From a bacterium (GTDB taxonomy: Bacteria; Acidobacteriota; Blastocatellia; Pyrinomonadales; Pyrinomonadaceae): a DNA stretch of 12,616 bases. Where the stretch lies: assembly GCA_029945985.1 (NCBI GenBank), contig JAQSDP010000467.1, positions 1-12,616 of the forward strand, written 5' to 3'. Within the stretch, counting starts at the first letter, position 1, and each line of letters opens with the position of its first letter. This document shows, in pieces, positions 1-6,221 of the stretch. The notes beneath the pieces are model-generated. The model was given only the letters and a program-made list of their open reading frames with translations. It was not told the origin of the DNA and did no database searches. Made by a program: the position numbers and the translations under genes.

Positions 1-1
1 A

Positions 2-715
2 CGCGGACTGGCGAATTCGCGGTCAAAGGCTCAGGCGCTCGTAATGGCGGGCGTTGTATTAGTGGATGAGAAGCGTGTCGAAAAGGCTTCGGAATCTTTT
101 CTGTCTGAGGCAGTGATTCGCATTAAGGGCGATTCGCCGGAGTCGCGATACGTCAGCCGCGGCGGGCTGAAGCTCGAGGCCGCGTTACGGGAGTTCTCGA
201 TCGATCCGACCGGATCTGTTTGTCTTGATATCGGAGCCTCTACTGGTGGATTTACTGATTGCTTGCTTGCGCACGGCGCGGCTCGTGTGGTGGCGGTCGA
301 TGCAGGGACGAACCAGATCGTCTGGAAGCTGCGTGAGGATCAGCGTGTGGAGGTGCGCGAGCAGACGAACGCCCGGGAACTGTCTGCTGCCGACTTCGAC
401 ACCCAGTTCGATCTGATCGCGATGGACGTTTCGTTTATCTCGGTTACGAAGATCATTCCGGTGCTGCCGGCATTGTTGAAGGATGGTGGACGCGTGATAA
501 TCCTGATCAAGCCGCAATTCGAGGTGGGGCGTGGGGAAGTCGGGAAGGGCGGTATCGTTCGCGAGCCGGAGAAGCACCAGCGAGTGATCCAGGAAGTAAA
601 TGCGTCGGCGGCTTCGTTCGGATTGTTGTTGAGCGGCGTCGTCGATTCGCCGATCACCGGCGCCGAGGGGAATAAGGAGTTTCTTGCAGCTTATGAGAAG
701 GGGCACTCCCAATAA
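2..715 (+). CDS. tlyA: TlyA-family rRNA 2'-O-methyltransferase (5' end cut by window)
   Basis: Cytoplasmic SAM-dependent methyltransferase; the TlyA/hemolysin-A family 2'-O-methylates cytidines in 16S and/or 23S rRNA. The first ATG in the window (44) is not the real start. The open frame continues upstream to base 2 and reads as the end of an S4 RNA-binding domain (RGLANSRSKAQALVMAGVVL), so roughly the first 10 residues or so lie outside the window. The linker with SRGGLKLEAAL and an FtsJ-like Rossmann domain follow. Visible signatures are the SAM loop LDIGASTGGFTD (about 218-253), the acidic end of strand beta-2 (VVAVDAG), the MDVSFIS stretch and the KPQFE motif with its conserved lysine. 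The C-terminal GNKEFL is also typical. The length fits the family once the missing N-terminus is added. It overlaps the start of the next gene in another frame. The identification is firm; which rRNA it modifies cannot be read from the sequence. Confidence 0.93.
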   Translation, partial: RGLANSRSKAQALVMAGVVLVDEKRVEKASESFLSEAVIRIKGDSPESRYVSRGGLKLEAALREFSIDPTGSVCLDIGASTGGFTDCLLAHGAARVVAVDAGTNQIVWKLREDQRVEVREQTNARELSAADFDTQFDLIAMDVSFISVTKIIPVLPALLKDGGRVIILIKPQFEVGRGEVGKGGIVREPEKHQRVIQEVNASAASFGLLLSGVVDSPITGAEGNKEFLAAYEKGHSQ

Positions 716-887
716 GGACGAAACGCCTCCGAAGTTGGTCGAAGGCGTCGATTTCTATTTCGACGGCGGCTTGATGGTCTTGACCGCCCACTTTCTGAAG
801 AACCGAGGGTACTGCTGCGGCAATAGCTGTCGCCATTGCCCGTACGACGAGGCCGCTCAAAGCAAAAATTCATCTAGTTCGTTGTGA
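693..887 (+). CDS. DUF5522 small Cys-rich protein
   Basis: Small protein of 64 residues (67 if the TTG at 684 is used) with the layout LVEGVDFYFDGGLMVLTAHF followed by a RGYCCGNSCRHCPYD motif. That pattern is the hallmark of the uncharacterised DUF5522 family. The four cysteines plus histidine suggest a metal or Fe-S site, which is inference. The start is uncertain: AAGGAG at 674-679 lies 4 nt from the TTG at 684 and 13 nt from the ATG at 693, and both lie inside the tlyA 3' end, so translational coupling with tlyA is likely. The 3' end overlaps the convergent arsR gene by about 31 nt, and I see no terminator between them. The gene probably belongs with tlyA and not with the arsenic cluster. 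Function unknown. Confidence 0.8.
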   Translation: MRRGTPNKDETPPKLVEGVDFYFDGGLMVLTAHFLKNRGYCCGNSCRHCPYDEAAQSKNSSSSL

Positions 888-1315
888 GCCAGCTGCCGTC
901 GCGGCGCCATCGTATCTGGCTGGACAGATATGAAATCGATGGGCGTTCGGGCAATCTGGACGAGAAGTTCCGGCGTGCAGCAAACGTTCGTGTATCTGGC
1001 CTTGTCCCGCTGCATTTCTGGGTCATCTGCTAGAGCGTTCAGCGTGCTGCGGAGCACCGACCGCATTCCTTCATCGTCCGGCCACTTGATCGAATAGTGC
1101 ATCCACTTACCGTCGCGGCGGGCCTCGACCAAGTCGGCGTTCCTTAAATAGGCAAGGTGTCGCGAGATCTTCGGTTGGCTGTAACCTAGCACTTCTGTAA
1201 AGAAACACACACAAACTTCATCGCCTGCCATTAGGTTGAGCAGCCTAAGCCGCGTTTTATCCGCCAGCGCCATGAACGCGGCTTCCAATACTTTCAGATA
1301 GGCGATCTCGCTCAT
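857..1315 (-). CDS. arsR: ArsR/SmtB-family arsenic-responsive repressor
   Basis: Winged helix-turn-helix repressor, 152 aa, expected to dimerise on operator DNA and let go when trivalent arsenic binds. The classic ArsR features are FMALADKTRLRLLNLM (residues 14-29), the metal-site CVC pair in helix alpha-3 (C35, C37; EVCVCFF here against the usual ELCVCDL), the recognition helix YSQPKISRHLAYLRNADLV (45-63) and the wing RRDGKWMHYSI. A second cysteine pair, C112-C113, sits in a C-terminal extension (NVCCTPELL) and could add a ligand or make a separate site. It is transcribed away from arsI and the two genes share a 118-bp control region. No Shine-Dalgarno sequence precedes the ATG; a possible -10 lies so close that the mRNA may be nearly leaderless. 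The family call is very secure; the inducer is inferred from the neighbours. Confidence 0.95.
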   Translation of the reverse strand: MSEIAYLKVLEAAFMALADKTRLRLLNLMAGDEVCVCFFTEVLGYSQPKISRHLAYLRNADLVEARRDGKWMHYSIKWPDDEGMRSVLRSTLNALADDPEMQRDKARYTNVCCTPELLVQIARTPIDFISVQPDTMAPRRQLAHNELDEFLL

Positions 1316-1317
1316 AT

Positions 1318-1333
1318 TGTGAATATTATCACA
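1318..1333. promoter_or_regulatory. Palindrome TGTGA-N6-TCACA in front of arsR
   Basis: A perfect inverted repeat, TGTGA, six bases, TCACA, begins 2 bp upstream of the arsR start codon. It has the form of a CRP/FNR-superfamily site. It covers a possible arsR -10 (GATAAT on the - strand, 1325-1330; candidate -35 TCAACA at 1348-1353, spacer 17). A protein bound here would block arsR transcription. It differs from the TATATG-type repeats on the arsI side, so it may serve another regulator or be a second ArsR site. The symmetry is seen directly; the role is inferred. Confidence 0.45.
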
Positions 1334-1349
1334 GAACGGCGTTTTTCTG

Positions 1350-1378
1350 TTGACAATATGCGAGTAGGAGAATATATT
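1350..1378 (+). promoter_or_regulatory. Sigma-70-type promoter of arsI
   Basis: TTGACA (1350-1355), a 17-nt spacer and TATATT (1373-1378) form a near-consensus housekeeping promoter pointing into arsI, with a start expected near 1385. The -10 lies inside the 10-bp palindrome GAATATATTC (1370-1379), and the -35 overlaps the candidate divergent arsR -35. A repressor bound at the palindrome or just downstream would shut this promoter. Confidence 0.75.
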
Positions 1379-1386
1379 CGCTCTTA

Positions 1387-1410
1387 CATATATGTAGAAG
1401 CATATATGAT
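1387..1410. promoter_or_regulatory. Candidate ArsR operator, copy 1 (before arsI)
   Basis: Two CATATATG half-sites (1387-1394 and 1401-1408) repeat with a 14-bp step, just downstream of the arsI -10; the first sits in the palindrome ACATATATGT (1386-1395). The same two-half arrangement with the same 14-bp step recurs at 3169-3192 and 7020-7043 (18 of 24 positions shared between copies 1 and 2, and 18 of 24 between copies 2 and 3). This placement suits a repressor site. Assignment to ArsR is inference from location and symmetry. Confidence 0.6.
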
Positions 1411-1433
1411 TTCAGAGAAGGAGCACTAATACA

Positions 1434-2021
1434 ATGTCAGTCAAAGCACTCAAACCGCATATTTCCCTTAATGTTAAAAACGTAGAGGCCAGCGTCGATT
1501 TCTATAAGAAGCTTTTCGGGATCGAACCGTTGAAGTTCATCAAGGGGAATACGACTACACATTCAATCGTGAAAGATCAGGCCGGCGAGGCGAGCGAGAA
1601 ACCGCGGTTCGGATATGCGAAGTTCGACGTGGAGAATCCGCCGATCAACTTCGTTTTGAACGAGGTCGCCTTTACTGAAGGCGGAACGCTGTCGCACCTC
1701 GGGATTCAGGTCGAATCGACGGACGACGTTCTAAAGACGCGTGAGCGTTGGGTCGAATCGGGTCTGCTGACGGTCGACGAGATGAAGGTCGATTGCTGCT
1801 ACGCGCTGCAGGATAAGACGTGGGCTCGCGATCCGGATGGCAACGAATGGGAAGTGTTTGTGGTGCTGGAGAATACCGAGCCGGGCACGACCTCGTGCGA
1901 TTGCGGTCAGAAGGTAGCCCATTCGGAAATTAGCAGCGTGAGCCCGATTTCAACGTCGGCATGTTGCACCCCGAACCAGAAAGCTACTACCATTGCAGCG
2001 ACCAATTCACCTTGCTGCTAA
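1434..2021 (+). CDS. arsI: ArsI-type C-As lyase (VOC fold), methylarsenite demethylase
   Basis: Fe(II)-dependent dioxygenase of the vicinal-oxygen-chelate (glyoxalase/bleomycin) superfamily, ArsI/CadI branch. ArsI enzymes cleave the C-As bond of trivalent organoarsenicals such as MAs(III), giving As(III). Expected iron ligands are present: H9 (KPHISLNV), H88 (SHLGIQV) and E140 (NEWEVFVV). The family's vicinal cysteine pair that binds the arsenical is C121-C122 in VDCCYALQDKTW, followed by the diagnostic RDPDGNEWE. After the fold ends near residue 147 there is a 48-residue tail with six cysteines (C155, C157, C177, C178, C194, C195), possibly a flexible metalloid-trapping arm. Total length is 195 aa. 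An AGAAGGAG at 1416-1423 supports the ATG at 1434. It is first in the operon, under a strong promoter. Demethylation rather than cadmium binding is favoured by acr3 and arsC downstream. Confidence 0.92.
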   Translation: MSVKALKPHISLNVKNVEASVDFYKKLFGIEPLKFIKGNTTTHSIVKDQAGEASEKPRFGYAKFDVENPPINFVLNEVAFTEGGTLSHLGIQVESTDDVLKTRERWVESGLLTVDEMKVDCCYALQDKTWARDPDGNEWEVFVVLENTEPGTTSCDCGQKVAHSEISSVSPISTSACCTPNQKATTIAATNSPCC

Positions 2022-2034
2022 TGGAGTTTTTACG

Positions 2035-3204
2035 ATGAACGACGACTCGTTTTTCACGCTTTCGGTCCACGCAGGCGAAGACAGGACGGCAAATTTCGGT
2101 GCTCTTTCGGTGCCGATCTATCCGGCATCGGTCTTTGCCTTCGCGGATGCGGACGAAGGTATTGCGATACATAATTACGAAAAAGAAGGCTATTTCTACG
2201 GCCGGCTTGGCAACCCGACCGTCGATGCGCTCGAACGTACGGTGGCCGAGCTCGAGAACGGGGAAGCGGGGCTGGCATTCGCATCAGGGATGGCGGCGGT
2301 CTCGGCCGCGGCGTTCACGCTGGTGGGGTCGGGTGACCACGTGGTTGCACCCGAGTCGATGTACTCGACGACGACAAATTTCCTGAAGCACATCGGCGAA
2401 GCGTTCGGTGTCGAGACGACGTTTGTCGATGCCGCGGATGCCGAAGCGTACGCCGCCGCGATCAGGCCGAATACGAAAATGTTCTGGATCGAGACGCCTT
2501 CAAATCCGTTGGTTAGGATAACGGACATTGCGGAGGTGGCGGCGATCGGGAAGAAGTCGCGAGTCGCGACGGTAGTCGACAATACGTTTGCGACGCCGTT
2601 CAACCAGCGGCCGCTGGAACTTGGGGCCGACCTGGTGATCCACAGCGCGACGAAGTATTTGGGTGGCCACAGCGATCTGACTGCAGGCGTGATGATCGGC
2701 CAGCGAGACCTCGTCGAGAAAGCTCGGCATGGGGCGGCGAAGTTGTACGGCGGGAACATCGCCCCTCAGGTCGCGTGGCTGGTATTGCGTGGGATCAAGA
2801 CCTTGGGGCTTCGGATGGAGCGGCATAATTCAAATGCATCTGCATTGGCGAATATGTTATTGGAACATCCAAAGGTCGCGGGGGTTTACTATCCGGGACT
2901 CGAGCATCACCAGAATCACGAGATCGCCAGACGGCAGATGCGCGGATTTGGCGGAATGCTGGGCGCTGACGTCGGAACGGCGGACGCCGCTAAATCGTTG
3001 GTCGATAATCTCAAGGTCTGCACCTTCGCCACATCGCTCGGAGGTGTTGAGACACTGATCCAACCAGTCGCATTGATGACCCACGCGACTCTGTCGCCGG
3101 GAGAAAGGGCCGCCGCGGGTGTTTCCGAAGGATTGTTGAGAATATCTGTGGGAATCGAGAGTATCGCGGATATATGCCAAGACATATATGATGTGTTAGG
3201 GTAA
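2035..3204 (+). CDS. PLP-dependent Cys/Met-metabolism enzyme (CGS / OAH sulfhydrylase / methionine gamma-lyase family)
   Basis: Fold-type I PLP enzyme of 389 aa that makes or breaks bonds at the gamma carbon of homoserine- or methionine-like amino acids. Key residues are all present: Y55 and R57 (YGRLGNPT, binding PLP phosphate across the dimer), Y110, D182 (VVDNTF), the Schiff-base lysine K207 (HSATKYLGGHSD) and the substrate-carboxylate arginine R369 (LLRISVGIES), plus SLGGVETL and ALMTH near the end. Where methionine gamma-lyases have YGC and most relatives YGG, this protein has Y110-S-T, so the subtype is open. The ATG at 2035 is chosen because GGAG (2023-2026) precedes it by 8 nt; an earlier in-frame start would run into arsI. 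It lies 13 nt after arsI, so the two are almost certainly co-transcribed. It may supply sulfide or thiols, or act on an organoarsenical amino acid; both are inference. Confidence 0.87.
   Translation: MNDDSFFTLSVHAGEDRTANFGALSVPIYPASVFAFADADEGIAIHNYEKEGYFYGRLGNPTVDALERTVAELENGEAGLAFASGMAAVSAAAFTLVGSGDHVVAPESMYSTTTNFLKHIGEAFGVETTFVDAADAEAYAAAIRPNTKMFWIETPSNPLVRITDIAEVAAIGKKSRVATVVDNTFATPFNQRPLELGADLVIHSATKYLGGHSDLTAGVMIGQRDLVEKARHGAAKLYGGNIAPQVAWLVLRGIKTLGLRMERHNSNASALANMLLEHPKVAGVYYPGLEHHQNHEIARRQMRGFGGMLGADVGTADAAKSLVDNLKVCTFATSLGGVETLIQPVALMTHATLSPGERAAAGVSEGLLRISVGIESIADICQDIYDVLG
3169..3192. promoter_or_regulatory. Candidate ArsR operator, copy 2 (end of PLP gene)
   Basis: GATATATG (3169-3176) and CATATATG (3183-3190) repeat with the same 14-bp step as the arsI copy, and AT follows in both. 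The site lies in the last codons of the PLP gene (DICQDIYDV), directly ahead of the 308-bp gene-free stretch and the efflux genes. TATGAT at 3187-3192 could act as a -10, but I find no good -35 at the right distance. Conservation might partly reflect the codons, which is the main doubt. Confidence 0.45.
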
Positions 3205-3512
3205 GAACCCGCGGAATAAATGGTCTTTGAGGTCACGAGCGGAGGCTGGTCGTTCGCCTTCTCCACCTAGCACTTCTTAACAAGTGGATAGGAGCTTTGA
3301 GTTGTGTTCTGACGGTTGGTTACGTAGCAGGGAGCCACGATCTACCTGTTGTGCTAAGTGGGCGAACCTTCGCCCAAGATCGGTGGTTTAGCCAGCGCCC
3401 TATCACTTGCGTGATAGGGCGCACAGAACTGCAGGAGGAATTACGCCATAATTTACGAATGAAGAAGACATTAATATCCGGAGCCTTTTCAATGCGGTAG
3501 GTTGAACATCGC
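3205..3512 (+). ncRNA. Gene-free, hairpin-rich leader before the efflux genes (possible structured RNA)
   Basis: This 308-bp gap holds no convincing gene but several inverted repeats. CACTT (3271-3275) pairs with AAGTG (3282-3286). AGCCACGATC (3333-3342) pairs with 3378-3388 with one bulged G and one G-U pair, enclosing the perfect hairpin GGGCGAA/TTCGCCC (3360-3366/3369-3375). A perfect 12-bp stem, GCGCCCTATCAC/GTGATAGGGCGC with loop TTGC, spans 3395-3422. A strong AGGAGG (3433-3438) follows, yet no start codon sits at a normal distance from it. No hairpin ends in a T-run, so none is a standard terminator. The nested arrangement suggests an mRNA leader or small RNA controlling the efflux module. 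It matches no riboswitch class that I recognise. Structure is read from the sequence; function and strand are inference. Confidence 0.4.
3395..3422. repeat. Perfect 12-bp inverted repeat with 4-nt loop
   Basis: GCGCCCTATCAC, loop TTGC, GTGATAGGGCGC. This is the strongest hairpin in the leader and sits about 90 bp before the adaptor gene. As DNA its core CTATCAC/GTGATAG resembles TetR-type operators, but no TetR gene is in the window. As RNA it would be a very stable stem. No U-tract follows. Confidence 0.7.
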
Positions 3513-4943
3513 ATGAAGCCAGTAAACCAAACTGAGACAGAACAAGGGCACGGATCTGAATTTTCCGAGAAGTATCAGAAATGGCTGATCAGATTTGGCG
3601 TGCTTGCTGTCATAGTTTTGCTCGCGGTCGTTGTTGTTTGGTTCATGCGGCGTCCGAAAACCGTTGACGTGGTGGAACCAAAAGAGGCGACCATCACCGA
3701 GACGATCACGGGGAGCGGGACAGTTGGGGGCGAGACGGAATCGAACGTTGGTGCTCAGTTACAGGGAATTGTCCAGAATCTCTATGTGAAAGAGGGCGAC
3801 AGTGTCATTCGCGGCCAGCAGTTGGCCTTAATAAAAAACGATGTTGCCGAGGCACAGATATCCCAAGCTCGATCCGCGGTTATCACTGCCCGGGCTCAAC
3901 TGGACCAGGTATCGCGGGACGCGCTAGGTTCCGATATCAATGCAGCCGTAGAGCAAGTCAATCAAGCAATCGCTCAGGTCGAACAGCAGCGGTCCGTCAT
4001 CACCCAAACTCAAAAGAGTGTCGACCAGGGTAATTCCATTCTGGAGCAGCTCTTATCTGAAAAGGAATTGGCGGCAAAGGAACTCGAGCGAAGCAGTTCG
4101 CTGGTGGAAAGCGGTGACGTATCCCGGTCCGAATATGATCGAAATCTGAATATTTTTAAGGTCGCCGAAAAACGAGTCGAAGCACAAAAACGGGCGATCG
4201 AGGTGTCACGGGCCAACGTTGTCTCTGCTCAGTCGAGTCTCAGATCTTTAGAAGCCAATGTCCGAGTTCTGCAGTCACGGCTTCGCACGATACGCAGCGG
4301 TGCGAGGGCGGAGGATGTCAAGGTCGCACAAAGTCGCGTTGCTGAAACGGAGCGGGCCCTCAGAGTCGCCGAAGAGCAGGCAGGAAACGCCTCCGTTACA
4401 GCCCCTTTTGCCGGGATCGTTACGAAGATCAATGCGGAGACCGGGCAGTCCGTTGGCAGTCTCGGAGTGCTTACGCTGGTCAGCGTGGAGCCTGAAATTC
4501 GCATTGATGTAGATGAAAGCAATCTTTCCGTACTGAGGGTGGGGCAAGAGGTGGTGATCTCGTCCGACCCATTTTCGGAGATGGCTTTTAAGGGTAAAGT
4601 ATCCGAGCTGGGAGCGGCGGTCGATCAGGTTCGCGGGACGATAACGGTAAAAGTGATCCCCGAAAACCCGCCCGATTGGCTACGGCCCGGGCAGACGATC
4701 AACGTAAATATAATTACCGCCCAAAACGTCAGCCGTTTATTGATTCCCGAGACCGCACCGGTGCGTGTCGGTGACGAAACGGTGGTTTTTATCATCGTTG
4801 ACGGTAAAGCGGCACTGAAACCGATCGTTACGCGTCTCCCGACGAAGGACGGCGTACCGGTTGTCTCTGGCCTCGACGCAGGTGATCGCATTATCGCAGT
4901 GCCTACAAGTATCAATGTGGGAGATCGAGTGCAGGCGAGGTGA
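3513..4943 (+). CDS. HlyD/MacA-family periplasmic adaptor of an efflux ABC transporter
   Basis: Membrane-fusion protein of 476 aa that would join an inner-membrane ABC transporter to an outer-membrane channel. After a short charged cytoplasmic N-terminus comes one membrane anchor (about 25-45, IRFGVLAVIVLLAVVVVWFM), then the first half of a lipoyl domain (about 60-108; GTV, QGIVQNLYVKEGDSVIRGQQL), a long alpha-helical coiled-coil hairpin (about 110-290, rich in A, Q, E, R), the second lipoyl half (TAPFAGIVTKINAETGQSV), and beta-barrel plus membrane-proximal domains (VDESNLSVLRVGQEVVI, RPGQTINVNI). The layout is MacA-like. The start follows an in-frame TAG at 3498-3500 and has only a weak Shine-Dalgarno sequence. 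The permease gene begins 6 nt downstream. No TolC-type gene is in the window, so the outer-membrane partner must be elsewhere. The substrate is unknown. Confidence 0.9.
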   Translation: MKPVNQTETEQGHGSEFSEKYQKWLIRFGVLAVIVLLAVVVVWFMRRPKTVDVVEPKEATITETITGSGTVGGETESNVGAQLQGIVQNLYVKEGDSVIRGQQLALIKNDVAEAQISQARSAVITARAQLDQVSRDALGSDINAAVEQVNQAIAQVEQQRSVITQTQKSVDQGNSILEQLLSEKELAAKELERSSSLVESGDVSRSEYDRNLNIFKVAEKRVEAQKRAIEVSRANVVSAQSSLRSLEANVRVLQSRLRTIRSGARAEDVKVAQSRVAETERALRVAEEQAGNASVTAPFAGIVTKINAETGQSVGSLGVLTLVSVEPEIRIDVDESNLSVLRVGQEVVISSDPFSEMAFKGKVSELGAAVDQVRGTITVKVIPENPPDWLRPGQTINVNIITAQNVSRLLIPETAPVRVGDETVVFIIVDGKAALKPIVTRLPTKDGVPVVSGLDAGDRIIAVPTSINVGDRVQAR

Positions 4944-4949
4944 TCTCTC

Positions 4950-6212
4950 ATGAAACCATTCGGCGACATAGTCATTTCGGCCTTGATCCCGAAGGCGTAC
5001 CGCTTCGAGTTTCGGCTCGCGATGCGACATCTGCTTTCAGGAGGTCTGCAGACCATTTTGACAATAAGTGCGGTGGCAACAGGGGTGATAATCGTTGTCT
5101 TCATCACTTCCTTGATCTTCGGCCTGCAGAACATGATGTCTGTTCTATTAACAGAGTCGATCCCACACGTCACGGTGCAGGTCGAAGATCCTAAACCGAA
5201 GCCCATTGAAGACCCGAACAACCCCACGTCAAGCCGAATTGAAGTATCTGCGTCCCGACTGAAGTTCATCGACAACTGGGACGAAGTGGTCACCATGCTT
5301 CGAGGCCTGCCCAATGTTAGTGATGTCGCCGCAGTTGTAAGCGGTCAGGGGTTTGCTTCGAAGGGGGCAAATCCGATCGGGGTTACGGTAGTTGGGGCCG
5401 ATCCCGAGCTATTGGACGTCATTACGCCTATCACGAGGGATCTGGTCAGCGGAAGATACAAAAGCTTGAGTAGCGACGAGATCGTCATCGATACCGAATT
5501 GGCGAAGGACCTGAACGTCACGGTAGGCGAACGCATAAGGCTCACGTCAAGCTCAAATCAAGCTGATTCATTCACGGTTGCGGGGATCTACAATCGAGGC
5601 CAGGGCCGCGGGAGTGCTTATGTAACCCTTCGTAATGCACAGAGTCTTTTTGGGCTCGGTACCTCCGTGAATATCGTTTACCTCAAGGTTCATGACATTT
5701 ACGCGGTTGATGACCTTTCGAACTCGATAATGGCATTAACAAAATACGAAGCTCGGCCGTGGACCCGTGACTATTCCCGAAACCTGACCAATATGCAGAT
5801 GATGGGAATATCGGCTTACCTTATCTCAGCGTTTAGTCTTATCGCATCGGCCTTTGCTATCGCATCGGTGCTTATTGTATCGGTGCTTCAAAAATCCGCT
5901 CAGATCGGCATCCTCAAGAGTATGGGAGCCCGGCAGTCTCAAATATCGACGGTTTTCGTGTTTCAGGGATTGGGTGTCGCTATCATTGGGAGTTCGGTCG
6001 GAGCGGTGGTGGGTACTGCGATCGCCTACCTTCTTAGTTTGCCAACCCGGCCGGCTGTGGCCGGGCAGGAACCACTTGCGCTCTTTCCGGTAAAGATTAT
6101 TCCACTGTATATCGGTCTCGCGATGTTGGCAGCGATCATTACGACCGTGATCGCCGCGGTTCTTCCGGCACGGCGCGCCGCCAAACTAAATCCGGTTGAT
6201 GTGATGCGATAA
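4950..6212 (+). CDS. MacB/FtsX-like ABC transporter permease
   Basis: Inner-membrane permease of 420 aa. It has the MacB layout without the fused ATPase: an amphipathic N-terminal stretch (FRLAMRHLLSGGLQTIL), a first membrane helix (about 34-58), a large periplasmic domain (about 60-275, MacB_PCD type), then three C-terminal membrane helices (about 280-305, 330-360 and 380-405). It ends in ARRAAKLNPVDVMR, very close to the usual P-A-x-x-A-x-x-x-x-P-x-x-x-L/M-R ending of this family, which contacts the ATPase. It starts 6 nt after the adaptor gene and is followed 9 nt later by the ATPase gene, so the three genes form one transporter. This family usually drives mechanotransmission through a tripartite pump or lipoprotein release and does not carry the substrate across the inner membrane, so a periplasmic substrate is likely. 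That last point is family knowledge. Confidence 0.9.
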   Translation: MKPFGDIVISALIPKAYRFEFRLAMRHLLSGGLQTILTISAVATGVIIVVFITSLIFGLQNMMSVLLTESIPHVTVQVEDPKPKPIEDPNNPTSSRIEVSASRLKFIDNWDEVVTMLRGLPNVSDVAAVVSGQGFASKGANPIGVTVVGADPELLDVITPITRDLVSGRYKSLSSDEIVIDTELAKDLNVTVGERIRLTSSSNQADSFTVAGIYNRGQGRGSAYVTLRNAQSLFGLGTSVNIVYLKVHDIYAVDDLSNSIMALTKYEARPWTRDYSRNLTNMQMMGISAYLISAFSLIASAFAIASVLIVSVLQKSAQIGILKSMGARQSQISTVFVFQGLGVAIIGSSVGAVVGTAIAYLLSLPTRPAVAGQEPLALFPVKIIPLYIGLAMLAAIITTVIAAVLPARRAAKLNPVDVMR

Positions 6213-6221
6213 CGCGGGGAA

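Noticed and set aside
3395..3422. tetO-like operator
   Set aside because: The core resembles CTATCA/TGATAG half-sites, but spacing differs from tetO and no TetR-family gene is in the window; kept only as an inverted repeat.
3297..3500. 67-codon open frame in the leader region, and the opposite-strand frame 3320-3514
   Set aside because: Neither shows a recognisable domain or a proper ribosome site, and both run through the large inverted repeats. The amino-acid make-up looks like translated spacer.
3459..3500. Short leader peptide MKKTLISGAFSMR before the adaptor gene
   Set aside because: The strong AGGAGG lies 20 nt upstream, too far for initiation, and the peptide shows no run of regulatory codons.
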